From Leptolinea sp964446955 (GTDB lineage Bacteria > Chloroflexota > Anaerolineae > Anaerolineales > Anaerolineaceae): a stretch of DNA of 64,000 nt. The notes under the pieces are model-generated. The model did no database searches. It was not told where the DNA came from and was given only the letters and a program-made list of their open reading frames with translations. Shown piece by piece: positions 36,547 to 45,006 of the stretch. A program made the position numbers and the translations under genes. The stretch spans positions 186,001 to 250,000 of the forward strand of contig CAYUQJ010000002.1 of the NCBI GenBank assembly GCA_964446955.1. Direction: 5' to 3'. Every line of letters starts with the position of its first letter. Positions within the stretch are counted from its first letter, which is position 1.

Positions 36547-37098
36547 ATGCCTCGCCATATCGTCATAGCATCGCGCAATCCTGTCAAAGGGCAGGCTGTA
36601 TTGCGCGGTTTTCAACGGATCTTTTCCGGTCAATCATTTGAACTAATCCCCGCGGACGCACCTTCCGGTGTCCGGGAACAGCCATTTGGAGATGAGGAAA
36701 CACGCCTTGGCGCGGCCAACAGGATCGCGTTCGTCAAAGAATCACATCCGGACGCTGATTTCTGGTCAGCCATCGAAGGTGGCGTGAATGACGAGAACGG
36801 GCAACTCTCAGCCTATGCCTGGATCGTGATCGCAGACAGACAACGGACGGGTTGGAGCCGGTCTGCTTCTTTCTATTTACCCGCGAAAGTGGCGGAATAT
36901 GTCCGCCAGGGGATGGAACTTGGCGAAGCCGACGATCATGTCTTTGGACGCAGCAATTCAAAACAATTGAATGGAGCTGTTGGTATTCTCACAGCTGATG
37001 CGGTCGACCGGGCCGGTCTGTACACCCACGCGGTCTTACTGGCTTTGATTCCATTCATCAACCCGGGTTTATATGAGGCAGGGAACGGGCACAGGTAA
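36547..37098 (+). CDS. yjjX: Inosine/xanthosine triphosphatase (YjjX family)
   Basis: The 183-residue protein starts IVIASRNPVKGQAVLRGF, the YjjX version of the nucleotide-binding N-terminus. It also has PFGDEETRLGAANRI (about 47-61) and EGGVNDENGQL (about 77-87). It hydrolyses non-canonical purine NTPs such as ITP and XTP and so protects nucleic acids. TATAAT at 36535-36540 is 6 bases before the ATG. It converges on the NYN gene with one base between stop codons. Confidence 0.9.
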   Translation: MPRHIVIASRNPVKGQAVLRGFQRIFSGQSFELIPADAPSGVREQPFGDEETRLGAANRIAFVKESHPDADFWSAIEGGVNDENGQLSAYAWIVIADRQRTGWSRSASFYLPAKVAEYVRQGMELGEADDHVFGRSNSKQLNGAVGILTADAVDRAGLYTHAVLLALIPFINPGLYEAGNGHR

Positions 37099-37099
37099 A

Positions 37100-37579
37100 T
37101 TACTCCTCACCCCCGAATAATTCCAGCCAATCATTAACCTCATCATCACTAAGTTCGATCTGCGATCCTTTTTTCTTCTTTTGCGGTTGAGCAGCAGGTT
37201 TCCAGCGCATATTACGTGCGAATTCAACGCTTGTTATGATGCCGGCGCGATGGTTCCGGGCTTCCGCCTGTATCTGTCTATCTGAACTGACGACAGATAC
37301 ACCTCCCCCTGCTGGCAATTGATCAAGCCTCTGCTTAATGGCTTCATCAGCCGTTTTCCCTTTCCGGACGAAATGCGCCCGGATATTCCCATAATTTCTT
37401 GCGCCAGCCCAACCCGGAGAGGCACCATCAAAGAATACTTCAATCTGCGCCCGGTTTTCCCGGGCGAACCCCTGTAACAGTTCAAGTAATTTCATCTCAT
37501 CATCCATCTGTTTTAATGACAGACCGTCAACAAATGGAATCAGATTGTGGCCATCAATTAGATACAACATCATCCTCAT
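37100..37579 (-). CDS. NYN-domain (YacP-like) RNase
   Basis: The 159-residue protein starts MLYLIDGHNLIP, the PIN/NYN-type metal-site Asp followed by N. Further acidic residues occur in VFFDGAS (about 48-54) and VVSSDRQIQAEAR (about 95-107), as in YacP/Rae1-type ribonucleases. The tail is Lys-rich and then acidic. Three ATGs (37579, 37573, 37570) compete. The -10-like GATAAA/TAAAAT at 37578-37585 overlaps the first, so one of the later two may be used without a leader. Confidence 0.85.
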   Translation of the reverse strand: MRMMLYLIDGHNLIPFVDGLSLKQMDDEMKLLELLQGFARENRAQIEVFFDGASPGWAGARNYGNIRAHFVRKGKTADEAIKQRLDQLPAGGGVSVVSSDRQIQAEARNHRAGIITSVEFARNMRWKPAAQPQKKKKGSQIELSDDEVNDWLELFGGEE

Positions 37580-37609
37580 TTTATCGCCAAAACTGTGCTA
37601 TGATTTCAA

Positions 37610-38191
37610 ATGTCTGTTATGAATCCTTGGAAGCGACTTCTTTTTTACCTGATTCTAAATGCCATTGTCTCGGCCGTGACGACGCTCACCGTGCTATCAC
37701 TGTGGGATCGTAATCACAGGCCGGAGGTTCCTTTTATCCAACCGGTTGCACAACTGGCGGCAACCGTTACACGACAGGCGCTTGAAACGCAAAGTGTCAC
37801 ATTGACCCCCGCCCCCAATGAAACAGCGGCCGCAACAGATTCAGCCTTAAACGTTACAACGCCCCAGCCCGCGCCAGACAACAGCGGAGTGCAAATCCAG
37901 AATGTTTTCGGGGTTGGCGATCTGGAAACAGAGGTCCTCCTCCTCAAGCGCATTGGAGACGGTGAATTGTGGTTAAATGGATGGCGCCTGGAAGATGAAA
38001 ACAACCACCGGTTCGTTTTTCCGGAATTGATGCTGAATAAAGATGGTGCGATTAAGGTCTATACCAAACCGGGGACCAGAAGTGTGATCGAACTACACTG
38101 GGGTCTGAATGAACCCGTATGGTCTTCCGGCGAATTGGTTACACTACTAGATCAAAATGGCTCAGTAAAGGCAACCTATCGGATCCCATAA
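37610..38191 (+). CDS. Membrane-anchored lamin-tail-domain protein
   Basis: The 193-residue protein has one N-terminal membrane helix (about 8-32), a Thr/Pro/Ala-rich linker (about 45-90) and a C-terminal domain (about 92-192) with GVQIQNVFGVGDLETE, then LNGWRLEDEN and FVFPELMLNKDG. This is the lamin-tail (LTD) beta-sandwich found in many bacterial surface proteins. It would lie outside the membrane. TATGAT at 37599-37604 is 5 bases before the ATG. Confidence 0.82.
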   Translation: MSVMNPWKRLLFYLILNAIVSAVTTLTVLSLWDRNHRPEVPFIQPVAQLAATVTRQALETQSVTLTPAPNETAAATDSALNVTTPQPAPDNSGVQIQNVFGVGDLETEVLLLKRIGDGELWLNGWRLEDENNHRFVFPELMLNKDGAIKVYTKPGTRSVIELHWGLNEPVWSSGELVTLLDQNGSVKATYRIP

Positions 38192-38192
38192 T

Positions 38193-38567
38193 ATGGACGC
38201 ATTGAAGATCATAGCTGAAAACAAGATTTTACAGGCACAATCTGAGGGCGCGTTTGATAAATTGGACGGTAAAGGCAAACCTCTTTGTCTGGAAACAGTT
38301 CACCCGGCCGGCGTGGATCAATTTATGTCAAACCATATTCTGCGCCAAAACCGTTTCCTTCCTGTTTGGCTCGAAGATCGGAAGGAATTACAGCATTTGA
38401 TTGCCGCTTGCCTCAAAGTTATCGAGGAAGGCAATGTTGACCCGGAAAACCTGCGTTCAGCGGTTGAACAATTAAACCGGCGTATTTCCGGTTACAATTT
38501 GCGCGTCCCAGTTGAGTCTCTCCGGTTGATGCCGGTTCGCATTCCAGAACTGCCGCCAACCAAATGA
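38193..38567 (+). CDS. DUF1992 (DnaJ-C28-like) protein
   Basis: The 124-residue protein has the DUF1992 signature: IAENKILQAQSEGAFDKLDGKGKPL (10-residue IAENKILQAQ then G-x-F-D-x-L-x-G-x-G-x-P-L). The same module is found in DNAJC28 and in E. coli YhdN-like small proteins. Function is unknown. It starts 1 base after the lamin-tail gene. Confidence 0.88.
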   Translation: MDALKIIAENKILQAQSEGAFDKLDGKGKPLCLETVHPAGVDQFMSNHILRQNRFLPVWLEDRKELQHLIAACLKVIEEGNVDPENLRSAVEQLNRRISGYNLRVPVESLRLMPVRIPELPPTK

Positions 38568-38606
38568 TGAGACACGCGGGCAATCTTAATATGCATTTGG
38601 TGAATT

Positions 38607-40265
38607 ATGTCCCAGGCTCTATACCGTAAATGGCGCCCCCATTTATGGGAACAGGTAGTCGGTCAGGAACCGGTTGTAAAAACACTTCAGAATGCCATCC
38701 GCGGTGAGCGGGTAGGGCATGCCTACCTCTTTGCCGGGCCCCGTGGAACGGGGAAGACAACGACAGCACGGTTGCTCGCCAAAGCGGTAAACTGTCTCGC
38801 GGAAAATCCCGCGACGCGGCCATGTGATGAATGTGAGAATTGCCGGGCCGTCAATGAGAACCGCTTTCTGGACCTGATCGAGATCGACGCGGCTTCAAAC
38901 ACCAGTGTTGATGATATGCGCGATCTGCGGGACAAGATCAATTTTTCCCCCACCCAGGGGAAATTCAAGATCTACATCATCGACGAAGTTCATATGCTTT
39001 CCACAGCAGCGTTTAACGCCCTGCTGAAAACTCTGGAAGAACCTCCGGCACACGCCATATTCATACTGGCAACAACGGAGATTCACAAGATTCCCGCCAC
39101 GGTTCTTTCACGCTGTCAGAGACATGAATTCCGGCGGATACCGGTTGCTGAAATCACAGGCAGGCTTCGTGAATTGGCAGAGAGCGAAAAGATCAGCGTA
39201 GATGATGATGCCCTCACGCTCATCGCCCGCCAGTCAACCGGAAGTATGCGCGATGCCATTTCCCTTCTGGATCAGCTTTCCTCCACAGGTGAACATGTAA
39301 ATCTGGCCCTGACCCAGACCGTGCTTGGCACTGCCGCCCTCCAGGCGGTGGTGGACCTGGTGGATACAATCTTGGAAAAAGATACAGCGGCAGGGTTACA
39401 GGTTATCCATAACGCTTTGGATGGCGGCAGCGATGCCCGTCAACTGGCACGACAGATGGTTGACTATCTCCGGAACCTGCTACAAATAAAAGTTGGCAAC
39501 GAACAGATCGTTGACGCCACGATAGAGAACCGTGAAAAAATGTCTCTTCAGGCGGAAAAATTCCAGATAATCCGTCTGGTGGAGATCATACGCCTGTTCA
39601 ACACGGCAGCCGGTGAAACCCGTTCCACGTGGAACCCCGGATTGCACCTCGAACTGGCGGTAGTGGCTGCCATAGAATCTCCGAAAAACATTCCTCATCC
39701 AGTGAGCGAGCCAGATGTAAATTTGCGTGACATGAAGATGCCAGAATTTCACGCAACCGCCCACGCGGCACAACTCCCGAAAAAGGAAGTTCCCGCTAAG
39801 GAACCTGCCAAAGATGCAGTCACTTCCAGTGAAATAGTTGATAGTCGAACTACCGGTCAGATCAAATCAGCAGAGGATTCAAATCCGGACATTACTGCCC
39901 AACCAGAATCTGAACAGCTCACCATAACCCTGGATGAACTGAAAAATGCCTGGCCGCAGATTCGTTCGACGGTTAGAAAAGCCAAAGCACAAACAGAAGC
40001 ACTGCTCAATTCGGTGAAAAACATCAGCATTGAAGACGGCCGGCTTGTCCTCAGTTTTGCCAGTGATATTGTGAAACAGAAAATGGAGATGGACGACAAC
40101 ATGGAAATGACCCGTCGGGCCATCTACCATGTACTGAAAGCGAACATGCAAATTGTCTGTACCGTGGTAAATACCCGGATGGCAAAGATGGATGCCAACG
40201 ATATCTCCCGCGAGGGGCTGGTCACAACAGCCCTGAACCTGGGAGGACAGATACGAAAGAAATAG
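38607..40265 (+). CDS. dnaX: DNA polymerase III subunits gamma/tau
   Basis: The 552-residue clamp-loader ATPase has Walker A GPRGTGKT (44-51), zinc Cys at 63, 73, 76 and 79, Walker B IYIIDEVHML near 124, sensor-1 TTEIHKIPATVLSRCQRHEF, and domain III ending near 360. The linker is followed by a tau-type C-terminal domain (about 435-530). In the linker, CCG-AAA-AAG at 39777-39785 is followed by a small hairpin and a -1-frame stop, which may produce a gamma form. ybaB and recR follow, the common dnaX-ybaB-recR order. Confidence 0.95.
   Translation: MSQALYRKWRPHLWEQVVGQEPVVKTLQNAIRGERVGHAYLFAGPRGTGKTTTARLLAKAVNCLAENPATRPCDECENCRAVNENRFLDLIEIDAASNTSVDDMRDLRDKINFSPTQGKFKIYIIDEVHMLSTAAFNALLKTLEEPPAHAIFILATTEIHKIPATVLSRCQRHEFRRIPVAEITGRLRELAESEKISVDDDALTLIARQSTGSMRDAISLLDQLSSTGEHVNLALTQTVLGTAALQAVVDLVDTILEKDTAAGLQVIHNALDGGSDARQLARQMVDYLRNLLQIKVGNEQIVDATIENREKMSLQAEKFQIIRLVEIIRLFNTAAGETRSTWNPGLHLELAVVAAIESPKNIPHPVSEPDVNLRDMKMPEFHATAHAAQLPKKEVPAKEPAKDAVTSSEIVDSRTTGQIKSAEDSNPDITAQPESEQLTITLDELKNAWPQIRSTVRKAKAQTEALLNSVKNISIEDGRLVLSFASDIVKQKMEMDDNMEMTRRAIYHVLKANMQIVCTVVNTRMAKMDANDISREGLVTTALNLGGQIRKK
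39777..39804 (+). promoter_or_regulatory. Candidate -1 frameshift signal in dnaX
   Basis: The codons AAA-AAG (39780-39785) are followed after 3 bases by a 5-bp hairpin (GTTCC 39789-39793 with GGAAC 39800-39804). In the -1 frame, TAA is met at 39797-39799. The product would be about 397 residues. The heptamer is G-AAA-AAG and not the ideal A-AAA-AAG, so efficiency is doubtful. Confidence 0.35.
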
Positions 40266-40280
40266 AACAAGGAGAGAACC

Positions 40281-40619
40281 ATGGCGAAAGGATTTAATCG
40301 ACCGATGGGAATGGGCGGCGGGATGGGCGGCGGCGGCATGATGTCCCAATTTAAAAAGCTGCAGGAACAAATGGAAGCCGCACAGACACGCCTGACTGAA
40401 TTGACCGTGACATCGAGTGTGGGTGGCGGTGCCATTCAAATCACCATGACGGGCGACCAGGTATGCAAATCAGTCAGCATTGACCCCGAATTGCTCAAGG
40501 ACGCCGATGCGGATATGCTCCAGGACCTTTTCTTAAGCGCTATCAATCAGGCGTTGGAAAAATCCCGGGAACTGGCCACAAAAGAAATGGGCCCTCTCGC
40601 GGGCGGACTGCCATTCTAA
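40281..40619 (+). CDS. ybaB: Nucleoid-associated protein YbaB/EbfC
   Basis: The 112-residue protein has a Gly/Met-rich N-terminus (MGMGGGMGGGGMM), then the YbaB core with FKKLQEQMEAAQTRL and a strand region VGGGAIQITMTGDQ. It binds DNA as a dimer. A Shine-Dalgarno AAGGAGAG precedes the ATG. It sits between dnaX and recR as usual. Confidence 0.93.
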   Translation: MAKGFNRPMGMGGGMGGGGMMSQFKKLQEQMEAAQTRLTELTVTSSVGGGAIQITMTGDQVCKSVSIDPELLKDADADMLQDLFLSAINQALEKSRELATKEMGPLAGGLPF

Positions 40620-40622
40620 TTA

Positions 40623-41228
40623 ATGCCCATTCTTCCCGCTCCAATTTCAAACCTTTCTACCGCACTGGAACGTCTGCCTGGTATCGGACCGAAAACAGCG
40701 TCCCGCCTGACCTTTTTCCTGCTGCGCGCACCCGAAGATCTATCGCGCCAGCTGGCTGAAGCTCTCCTTGCATTAAAAAACTCTACCGGGTTTTGCAAGA
40801 TCTGTTTCAACATCACCTCATCAACCCAGGAATTGTGTGATATCTGCGCCGATCCCAAACGGGCAAACGGATCGATCTGTGTAGTGGAAGAACCCCTGGA
40901 TGTCATTGCCATTGAATCAACGGGGGCTTTCAACGGTCGTTATCACGTTCTTCACGGAGTGCTCTCACCCATTGAAGGTATTGGACCGGAACATCTGCGC
41001 ATCCGGGAACTCCTGGAAAGGCTTCGTACCGAACCGGTCAACGAGATCATACTGGCCACCAACCCCAGCATGGAAGGCGACGCAACAGCTTTGTATCTGA
41101 AGCAGCAGCTGAGCCCTCTCGGAATGCGCATCACCCGTCTGGCGCGAGGGTTGCCAGCCGGGGGCGACCTGGAATATGCAGATCAGTCAACCTTGCTGCG
41201 CGCGCTTGCCGGCCGGCAGGATATGTAA
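40623..41228 (+). CDS. recR: Recombination protein RecR
   Basis: The 201-residue protein has a helix-hairpin-helix (LPGIGPKTASRL, 18-29), a Cys4 zinc finger (C58, C61, C72, C75), a Toprim domain with VVEEPLDVIAIE (about 87-98), and a C-terminal Walker-B-like segment. RecR loads RecA with RecO/RecF at gaps. It is the last gene before a strong terminator. Confidence 0.95.
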   Translation: MPILPAPISNLSTALERLPGIGPKTASRLTFFLLRAPEDLSRQLAEALLALKNSTGFCKICFNITSSTQELCDICADPKRANGSICVVEEPLDVIAIESTGAFNGRYHVLHGVLSPIEGIGPEHLRIRELLERLRTEPVNEIILATNPSMEGDATALYLKQQLSPLGMRITRLARGLPAGGDLEYADQSTLLRALAGRQDM

Positions 41229-41234
41229 AAACAC

Positions 41235-41262
41235 ACGCCCTTCCGCACGGAAGGGCGTTTTG
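41235..41262 (+). terminator. Intrinsic terminator after recR
   Basis: A perfect 10-bp GC-rich stem (ACGCCCTTCC with GGAAGGGCGT) has a GCAC loop and is followed by TTTT. It starts 7 bases after the recR stop. The mirrored A-run on the left (AAAA) gives weaker function on the opposite strand. Confidence 0.88.
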
Positions 41263-41356
41263 ATGGTGTTTATTGCTTTGTGGTGATATGACGGATTGAG
41301 TATGAGCCAATTCAGGCTGCATCGCGCAGGCCGACCCATTAAACCAAATCGGTTTT

Positions 41357-43864
41357 TTACCGTTCGAACGCGGGTATCAATCTATCTTCAAGGCCGGCTT
41401 TCACGGTGTAATACGGGAGCCATGCTATACCGAATAATTCCATATAGATGTCTTTCTTCGCCGGCGCGACTGATATCTCCTCTACATCTTCCGCCACAGT
41501 CTGCCATTTTGCCAGAACATCCGCTTTCTCCGTCTCCATGGCACTTTTCAACTGGGCAAACTGTTCCTCAAGCACAATCAATTCCTGCTTTTCCTGTTCA
41601 AGTCGGGCGGCCGCTTCTTCCGCCATCCGGTGCTTGTTTATTGTGGCAGAACCGCCCGAAATGGCTGATTTTATGCCACTTTTACTTCCACCCAAGAGAC
41701 CGAGAAGAACATTTCCGGCAACGCTGGCGCCTTTAACAAGCGAATCTGTTCGGCGGGCGTTCAGCGTGCTTTGTTTCTGATCAATCTCTATTTTTTGTTT
41801 CCTGATCCGGGTTTCCAATGAAGCGTTTTTCGAAACGAAAGACTTTTCAATCTTTTGAATCTCTGTTTTTGCTTCTTCCTCCGCCATCTTGCGGCATCGG
41901 GCTATAAAATCATCCTTTGACTCGTCCGGAGCGGCATATTGCTTCAATGCCTTGTTTGACAGTATGGTGAGAGAACCCGTCCGGTAAGCCCAGTCTTCCA
42001 TGTCATTCTGCAACTGTGCCAGTTGCTTCGTATCACTCAGCCAGCCAGGCATGGCATCAAACTGGACATTTGCCGGTTCGCGTTGTGCCCGCAGACTCTT
42101 CACATCCTGTTCCGGGAACGAGAAATCTTCCCAGGCAATCCGCCCGGAGACCTCATCATCAACCAGACAAGCCAGTCTTTTTGACGTATCCAGATCATAC
42201 GTCCTTGAAAGGTAGTTCACCTGTAACTGCGCCAGAAGAGCCGGTTTGTACACCATCCCACTTTGTGAGCCGGAAGCTCCGGCCTGTTCGGCAGCCTGGG
42301 TAAAAGAAAGATCATTGGGGAAGAATATTTCATCCATACCCTGCGGCGCGCCCGGACGGGTAGATGTATATGTACTCGCGGCAGCGGTTGATTTTGTCGC
42401 AACAGGTTTTGGGGTTGCCCCCCCTGTCCTGTCCGGCTTGGATTCCGAGGCGGCACCCGGTACTTTTACGCCGGCCAACGCGTTGACAGCCGGTATTTGC
42501 GCCCGGGTGAGTGGACCGGCAAGATAATTCAGACACCACCGGGTGCCGATTAGCACCGGGGCTTTCTCATGCACATTCTGCACCAGAAAAACCCGTTTCC
42601 CGAGACCTGATAACAACTTATCCACGGTTCCCCGGTCAATTCCACCTGCCGCGCTGGTAAGTCCATCCAGCAGGCGGTTCTTATCCTGTTCGGTCTGTAA
42701 ACGTCCAATAGCCCAGGTTCCCGCGTTGGAAAGGGCTTTATAGTCAAGGTCAACCGGATTCTGGGTGGCAAGAACCAGCCCCACACCGAACGCCCGTGCC
42801 TGTTTCAACATGCGTAAGATAACCGTACGCGATGGCGGATTGGCAACAGGTGGAAGATAACCCATGATCTCATCAAAATAAACCAGCGCACGAAGGCTAC
42901 TGGTACCCCGTTGGGTGCGCATCCACGATTCGATTGATGAGTACAACATGGTCACAAAGAACATGCGCTCACTTTCACTGAGATGTGCTATGTAGAAAAT
43001 CGAATGCCGCGGTGATCCATCTGCTTTGTAAAGGATCTGTTGAATATCCAGCGTCTGACCGGTCAACCACACCTGGAAGGATGGTGAAGCCATGAAATTA
43101 TTGAGGAGCATGGAAAGTTCCATGCGGTCTTTTGGTGGAAAGAAACCGTCAACCGGAAGCGCACCAAGTCGTTCAAACGGTGGATTTTGTACCTGTAATA
43201 TCAAATCGGATAATTGCAACGTCTGTCCGTTGCTCCAGGCTGTTTCCAGTAAGTTGGAAAGCAAAATATGCTCCCGTGAGCGTAGTGGGTCAATATCCGT
43301 AACCCCCACCAGCCCAAGTAGAGCGGTAACAATGCTGGCAATCTTTTCCCGCAGAATTTCCTCATTCCCGGACCAGGGAATATCCGGTGTCTGAAATGAC
43401 GCAAGGATATTAACCGGAACGCCAGAAGAAGAACCTGGAGTGTAAACCGTAAACTCAACGGAGTTTTTTAGTTTTTCCAGTTGTTCCTTGCCCAACCCGT
43501 AATCCGCCAATCCTTTTTTCCAGTTGGCGGCGGTCTCTTCCGCCAGAACTTCTACTGTTTTATCTTCCCGGCGGGCTGTATCCGGATCAATCCAGGGTTG
43601 AAAGTCAGAAGGGAGAAGTTCAGGAAAATGTAACAAAAGGTTTGTCAGATCCCCCTTCGGATCAATGGCTATGGCTGGAATTCCCTGTAACGCGGCTTCT
43701 TCAAGCAGACCGACGCAAAAACCAGTTTTTCCAGAGCCGGTCATACCGGTAATGACCGCATGAGTCGTCAGGTCAGCCGGATCGTATATGTAGTTCTCTG
43801 ATGAGACTTTGCCGGTTTTTGTATCAATTAATCGTCCAAGATAAAAATTGTTTTCATCGCCCAT
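41357..43864 (-). CDS. HerA/DUF853-type ATPase
   Basis: The 835-residue protein has Walker A GMTGSGKTGF near residue 40, IDPKGDLTNLL near 68, and Walker B LRALVYFDEIMGYLPP near 324, with LKQARAFGVGLVLATQNP after it. This is the HerA/FtsK-like motor fold of DUF853 proteins. The C-terminal third has a long coiled coil (about 640-720), a Gly/Ser-rich loop (about 725-750) and another coiled coil. HerA enzymes usually pair with the nuclease NurA, or with a DUF4297 or SIR2 partner in defence. None of these is adjacent. The ATG has GGGAGAA upstream and a TTGTTT-N17-TAGAAT promoter. Role is unknown. Confidence 0.85.
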   Translation of the reverse strand: MGDENNFYLGRLIDTKTGKVSSENYIYDPADLTTHAVITGMTGSGKTGFCVGLLEEAALQGIPAIAIDPKGDLTNLLLHFPELLPSDFQPWIDPDTARREDKTVEVLAEETAANWKKGLADYGLGKEQLEKLKNSVEFTVYTPGSSSGVPVNILASFQTPDIPWSGNEEILREKIASIVTALLGLVGVTDIDPLRSREHILLSNLLETAWSNGQTLQLSDLILQVQNPPFERLGALPVDGFFPPKDRMELSMLLNNFMASPSFQVWLTGQTLDIQQILYKADGSPRHSIFYIAHLSESERMFFVTMLYSSIESWMRTQRGTSSLRALVYFDEIMGYLPPVANPPSRTVILRMLKQARAFGVGLVLATQNPVDLDYKALSNAGTWAIGRLQTEQDKNRLLDGLTSAAGGIDRGTVDKLLSGLGKRVFLVQNVHEKAPVLIGTRWCLNYLAGPLTRAQIPAVNALAGVKVPGAASESKPDRTGGATPKPVATKSTAAASTYTSTRPGAPQGMDEIFFPNDLSFTQAAEQAGASGSQSGMVYKPALLAQLQVNYLSRTYDLDTSKRLACLVDDEVSGRIAWEDFSFPEQDVKSLRAQREPANVQFDAMPGWLSDTKQLAQLQNDMEDWAYRTGSLTILSNKALKQYAAPDESKDDFIARCRKMAEEEAKTEIQKIEKSFVSKNASLETRIRKQKIEIDQKQSTLNARRTDSLVKGASVAGNVLLGLLGGSKSGIKSAISGGSATINKHRMAEEAAARLEQEKQELIVLEEQFAQLKSAMETEKADVLAKWQTVAEDVEEISVAPAKKDIYMELFGIAWLPYYTVKAGLEDRLIPAFER

Positions 43865-43962
43865 AATTTTCTCCCAATCTGTCGATTTACTGTAATGATT
43901 CTAACTTCAAAACGGGGCAAAAACAACCCGGTCAAACCGGATCACAGCGTATAATGCCAAGT

Positions 43963-44652
43963 ATGACCAAATATCCTCCCGACCAACCGAAACGCGCCCT
44001 TGAGATTTATCAAATACTGCTCGATGTGTTCGGCCTTCCCATCTGGCGGGTCGCTTTATCTCCACTGGATGAACTGGTTTCCACCATCCTCTCACAGAAC
44101 ACCAATGACCGTAACCGTGACGTTGCCTTTGAGCGACTGAAAGCGGCTTTTCCAACCTGGGAGGCAGTCCGGGGCGCGGATCCGCAAAATGTAATTGAAT
44201 GTATCCGCCCGGCAGGGCTGGCAAATCAGAAAGGCCCGCGAATACAGGCTGTGTTGCGCGAGATCACGGCTGAGCGGGGAAATCTTGATCTTGCTTTCCT
44301 TAAAAGTTTAGGGGCAGAGGAGGCACATGCCTGGTTAACGCACTTCAATGGTGTGGGGCCCAAGACAGCCGCCATAGTGCTTCAATTCGCGCTGGAAATC
44401 CCAGCCTTCCCTGTCGATACGCATATCTATCGGGTCAGTGGAAGACTTGGGTTGCGCCCCGAAATCATGTCCGTTGAACAGGCACATCCCTACCTGGCCG
44501 GATTATTCGATCCATCCACTTATGGGCCGGCACATTTGAATCTAATCCGTCTGGGACGGGAAATCTGTCACGCACGAAAACCTGCCTGTGAGAACTGCCC
44601 GCTCCATCATCTTTGTCCCTCATATGACAAATTCCGGGAAACAAATTCGTGA
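43963..44652 (+). CDS. nth: Endonuclease III-like DNA glycosylase
   Basis: The 229-residue protein has a helix-hairpin-helix (FNGVGPKTAAIVL, with the catalytic Lys) followed by the catalytic Asp in FPVDTHIYRV, as in the HhH-GPD family. The C-terminus carries a 4Fe-4S motif C-x6-C-x2-C-x5-C (CHARKPACENCPLHHLC). It removes oxidised pyrimidines. The start at 43963 is chosen because TATAAT at 43950-43955 overlaps an upstream ATG at 43954; a 7-base gap suggests a leaderless mRNA. It is divergent from the HerA-like gene and overlaps the next gene by 4 bases. Confidence 0.93.
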   Translation: MTKYPPDQPKRALEIYQILLDVFGLPIWRVALSPLDELVSTILSQNTNDRNRDVAFERLKAAFPTWEAVRGADPQNVIECIRPAGLANQKGPRIQAVLREITAERGNLDLAFLKSLGAEEAHAWLTHFNGVGPKTAAIVLQFALEIPAFPVDTHIYRVSGRLGLRPEIMSVEQAHPYLAGLFDPSTYGPAHLNLIRLGREICHARKPACENCPLHHLCPSYDKFRETNS

Positions 44653-45002
44653 AAGAACTTAACCCAAGAACACCCGGCCGTATCGAACGGGAAATCAGAA
44701 CAGTCGGACTGATGATCGAGTTGTATTGCCAGGCTCACCACAAGCCGGCCGGCCGGTTGTGTCCTGAATGCGAAGAACTGTACCGTTATGCCATGGAACG
44801 TCTCTCTCACTGTCCTTTCGCTCCCGAAAAACCGGTCTGCGCGAAATGCCCCGTCCACTGTTACAGGGAAGATATGCGTGACCGTATTCGAGAGGTGATG
44901 CGGTATTCCGGCCCACGGATGTTATGGCACTATCCAATTCTGTCCATTCGACATTTCCTGGACGAGATCAGCATACATCCTGTTACGCGAGAGAAAAAGT
45001 GA
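44649..45002 (+). CDS. YgbA-like (nitrous oxide-stimulated promoter family) protein
   Basis: The 117-residue protein starts at a GTG overlapping the nth stop (GTGA). It matches the small Cys-rich family PF11756 by its pattern: IEREIRTVGLMIELYCQAHH, then LCPECEELYRYAMERL and CAKCPVHCYREDMRDRIREVM. The four paired Cys may bind zinc or iron-sulfur. E. coli YgbA is linked to nitrosative stress. Coupling to nth may be only transcriptional. Confidence 0.85.
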   Translation: MKELNPRTPGRIEREIRTVGLMIELYCQAHHKPAGRLCPECEELYRYAMERLSHCPFAPEKPVCAKCPVHCYREDMRDRIREVMRYSGPRMLWHYPILSIRHFLDEISIHPVTREKK

Positions 45003-45006
45003 TTTA

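Noticed and set aside
39879..40439. 186-codon frame antisense to dnaX and ybaB
   Set aside because: It spans the dnaX/ybaB boundary on the wrong strand, with His/Cys-rich composition and no start signals.
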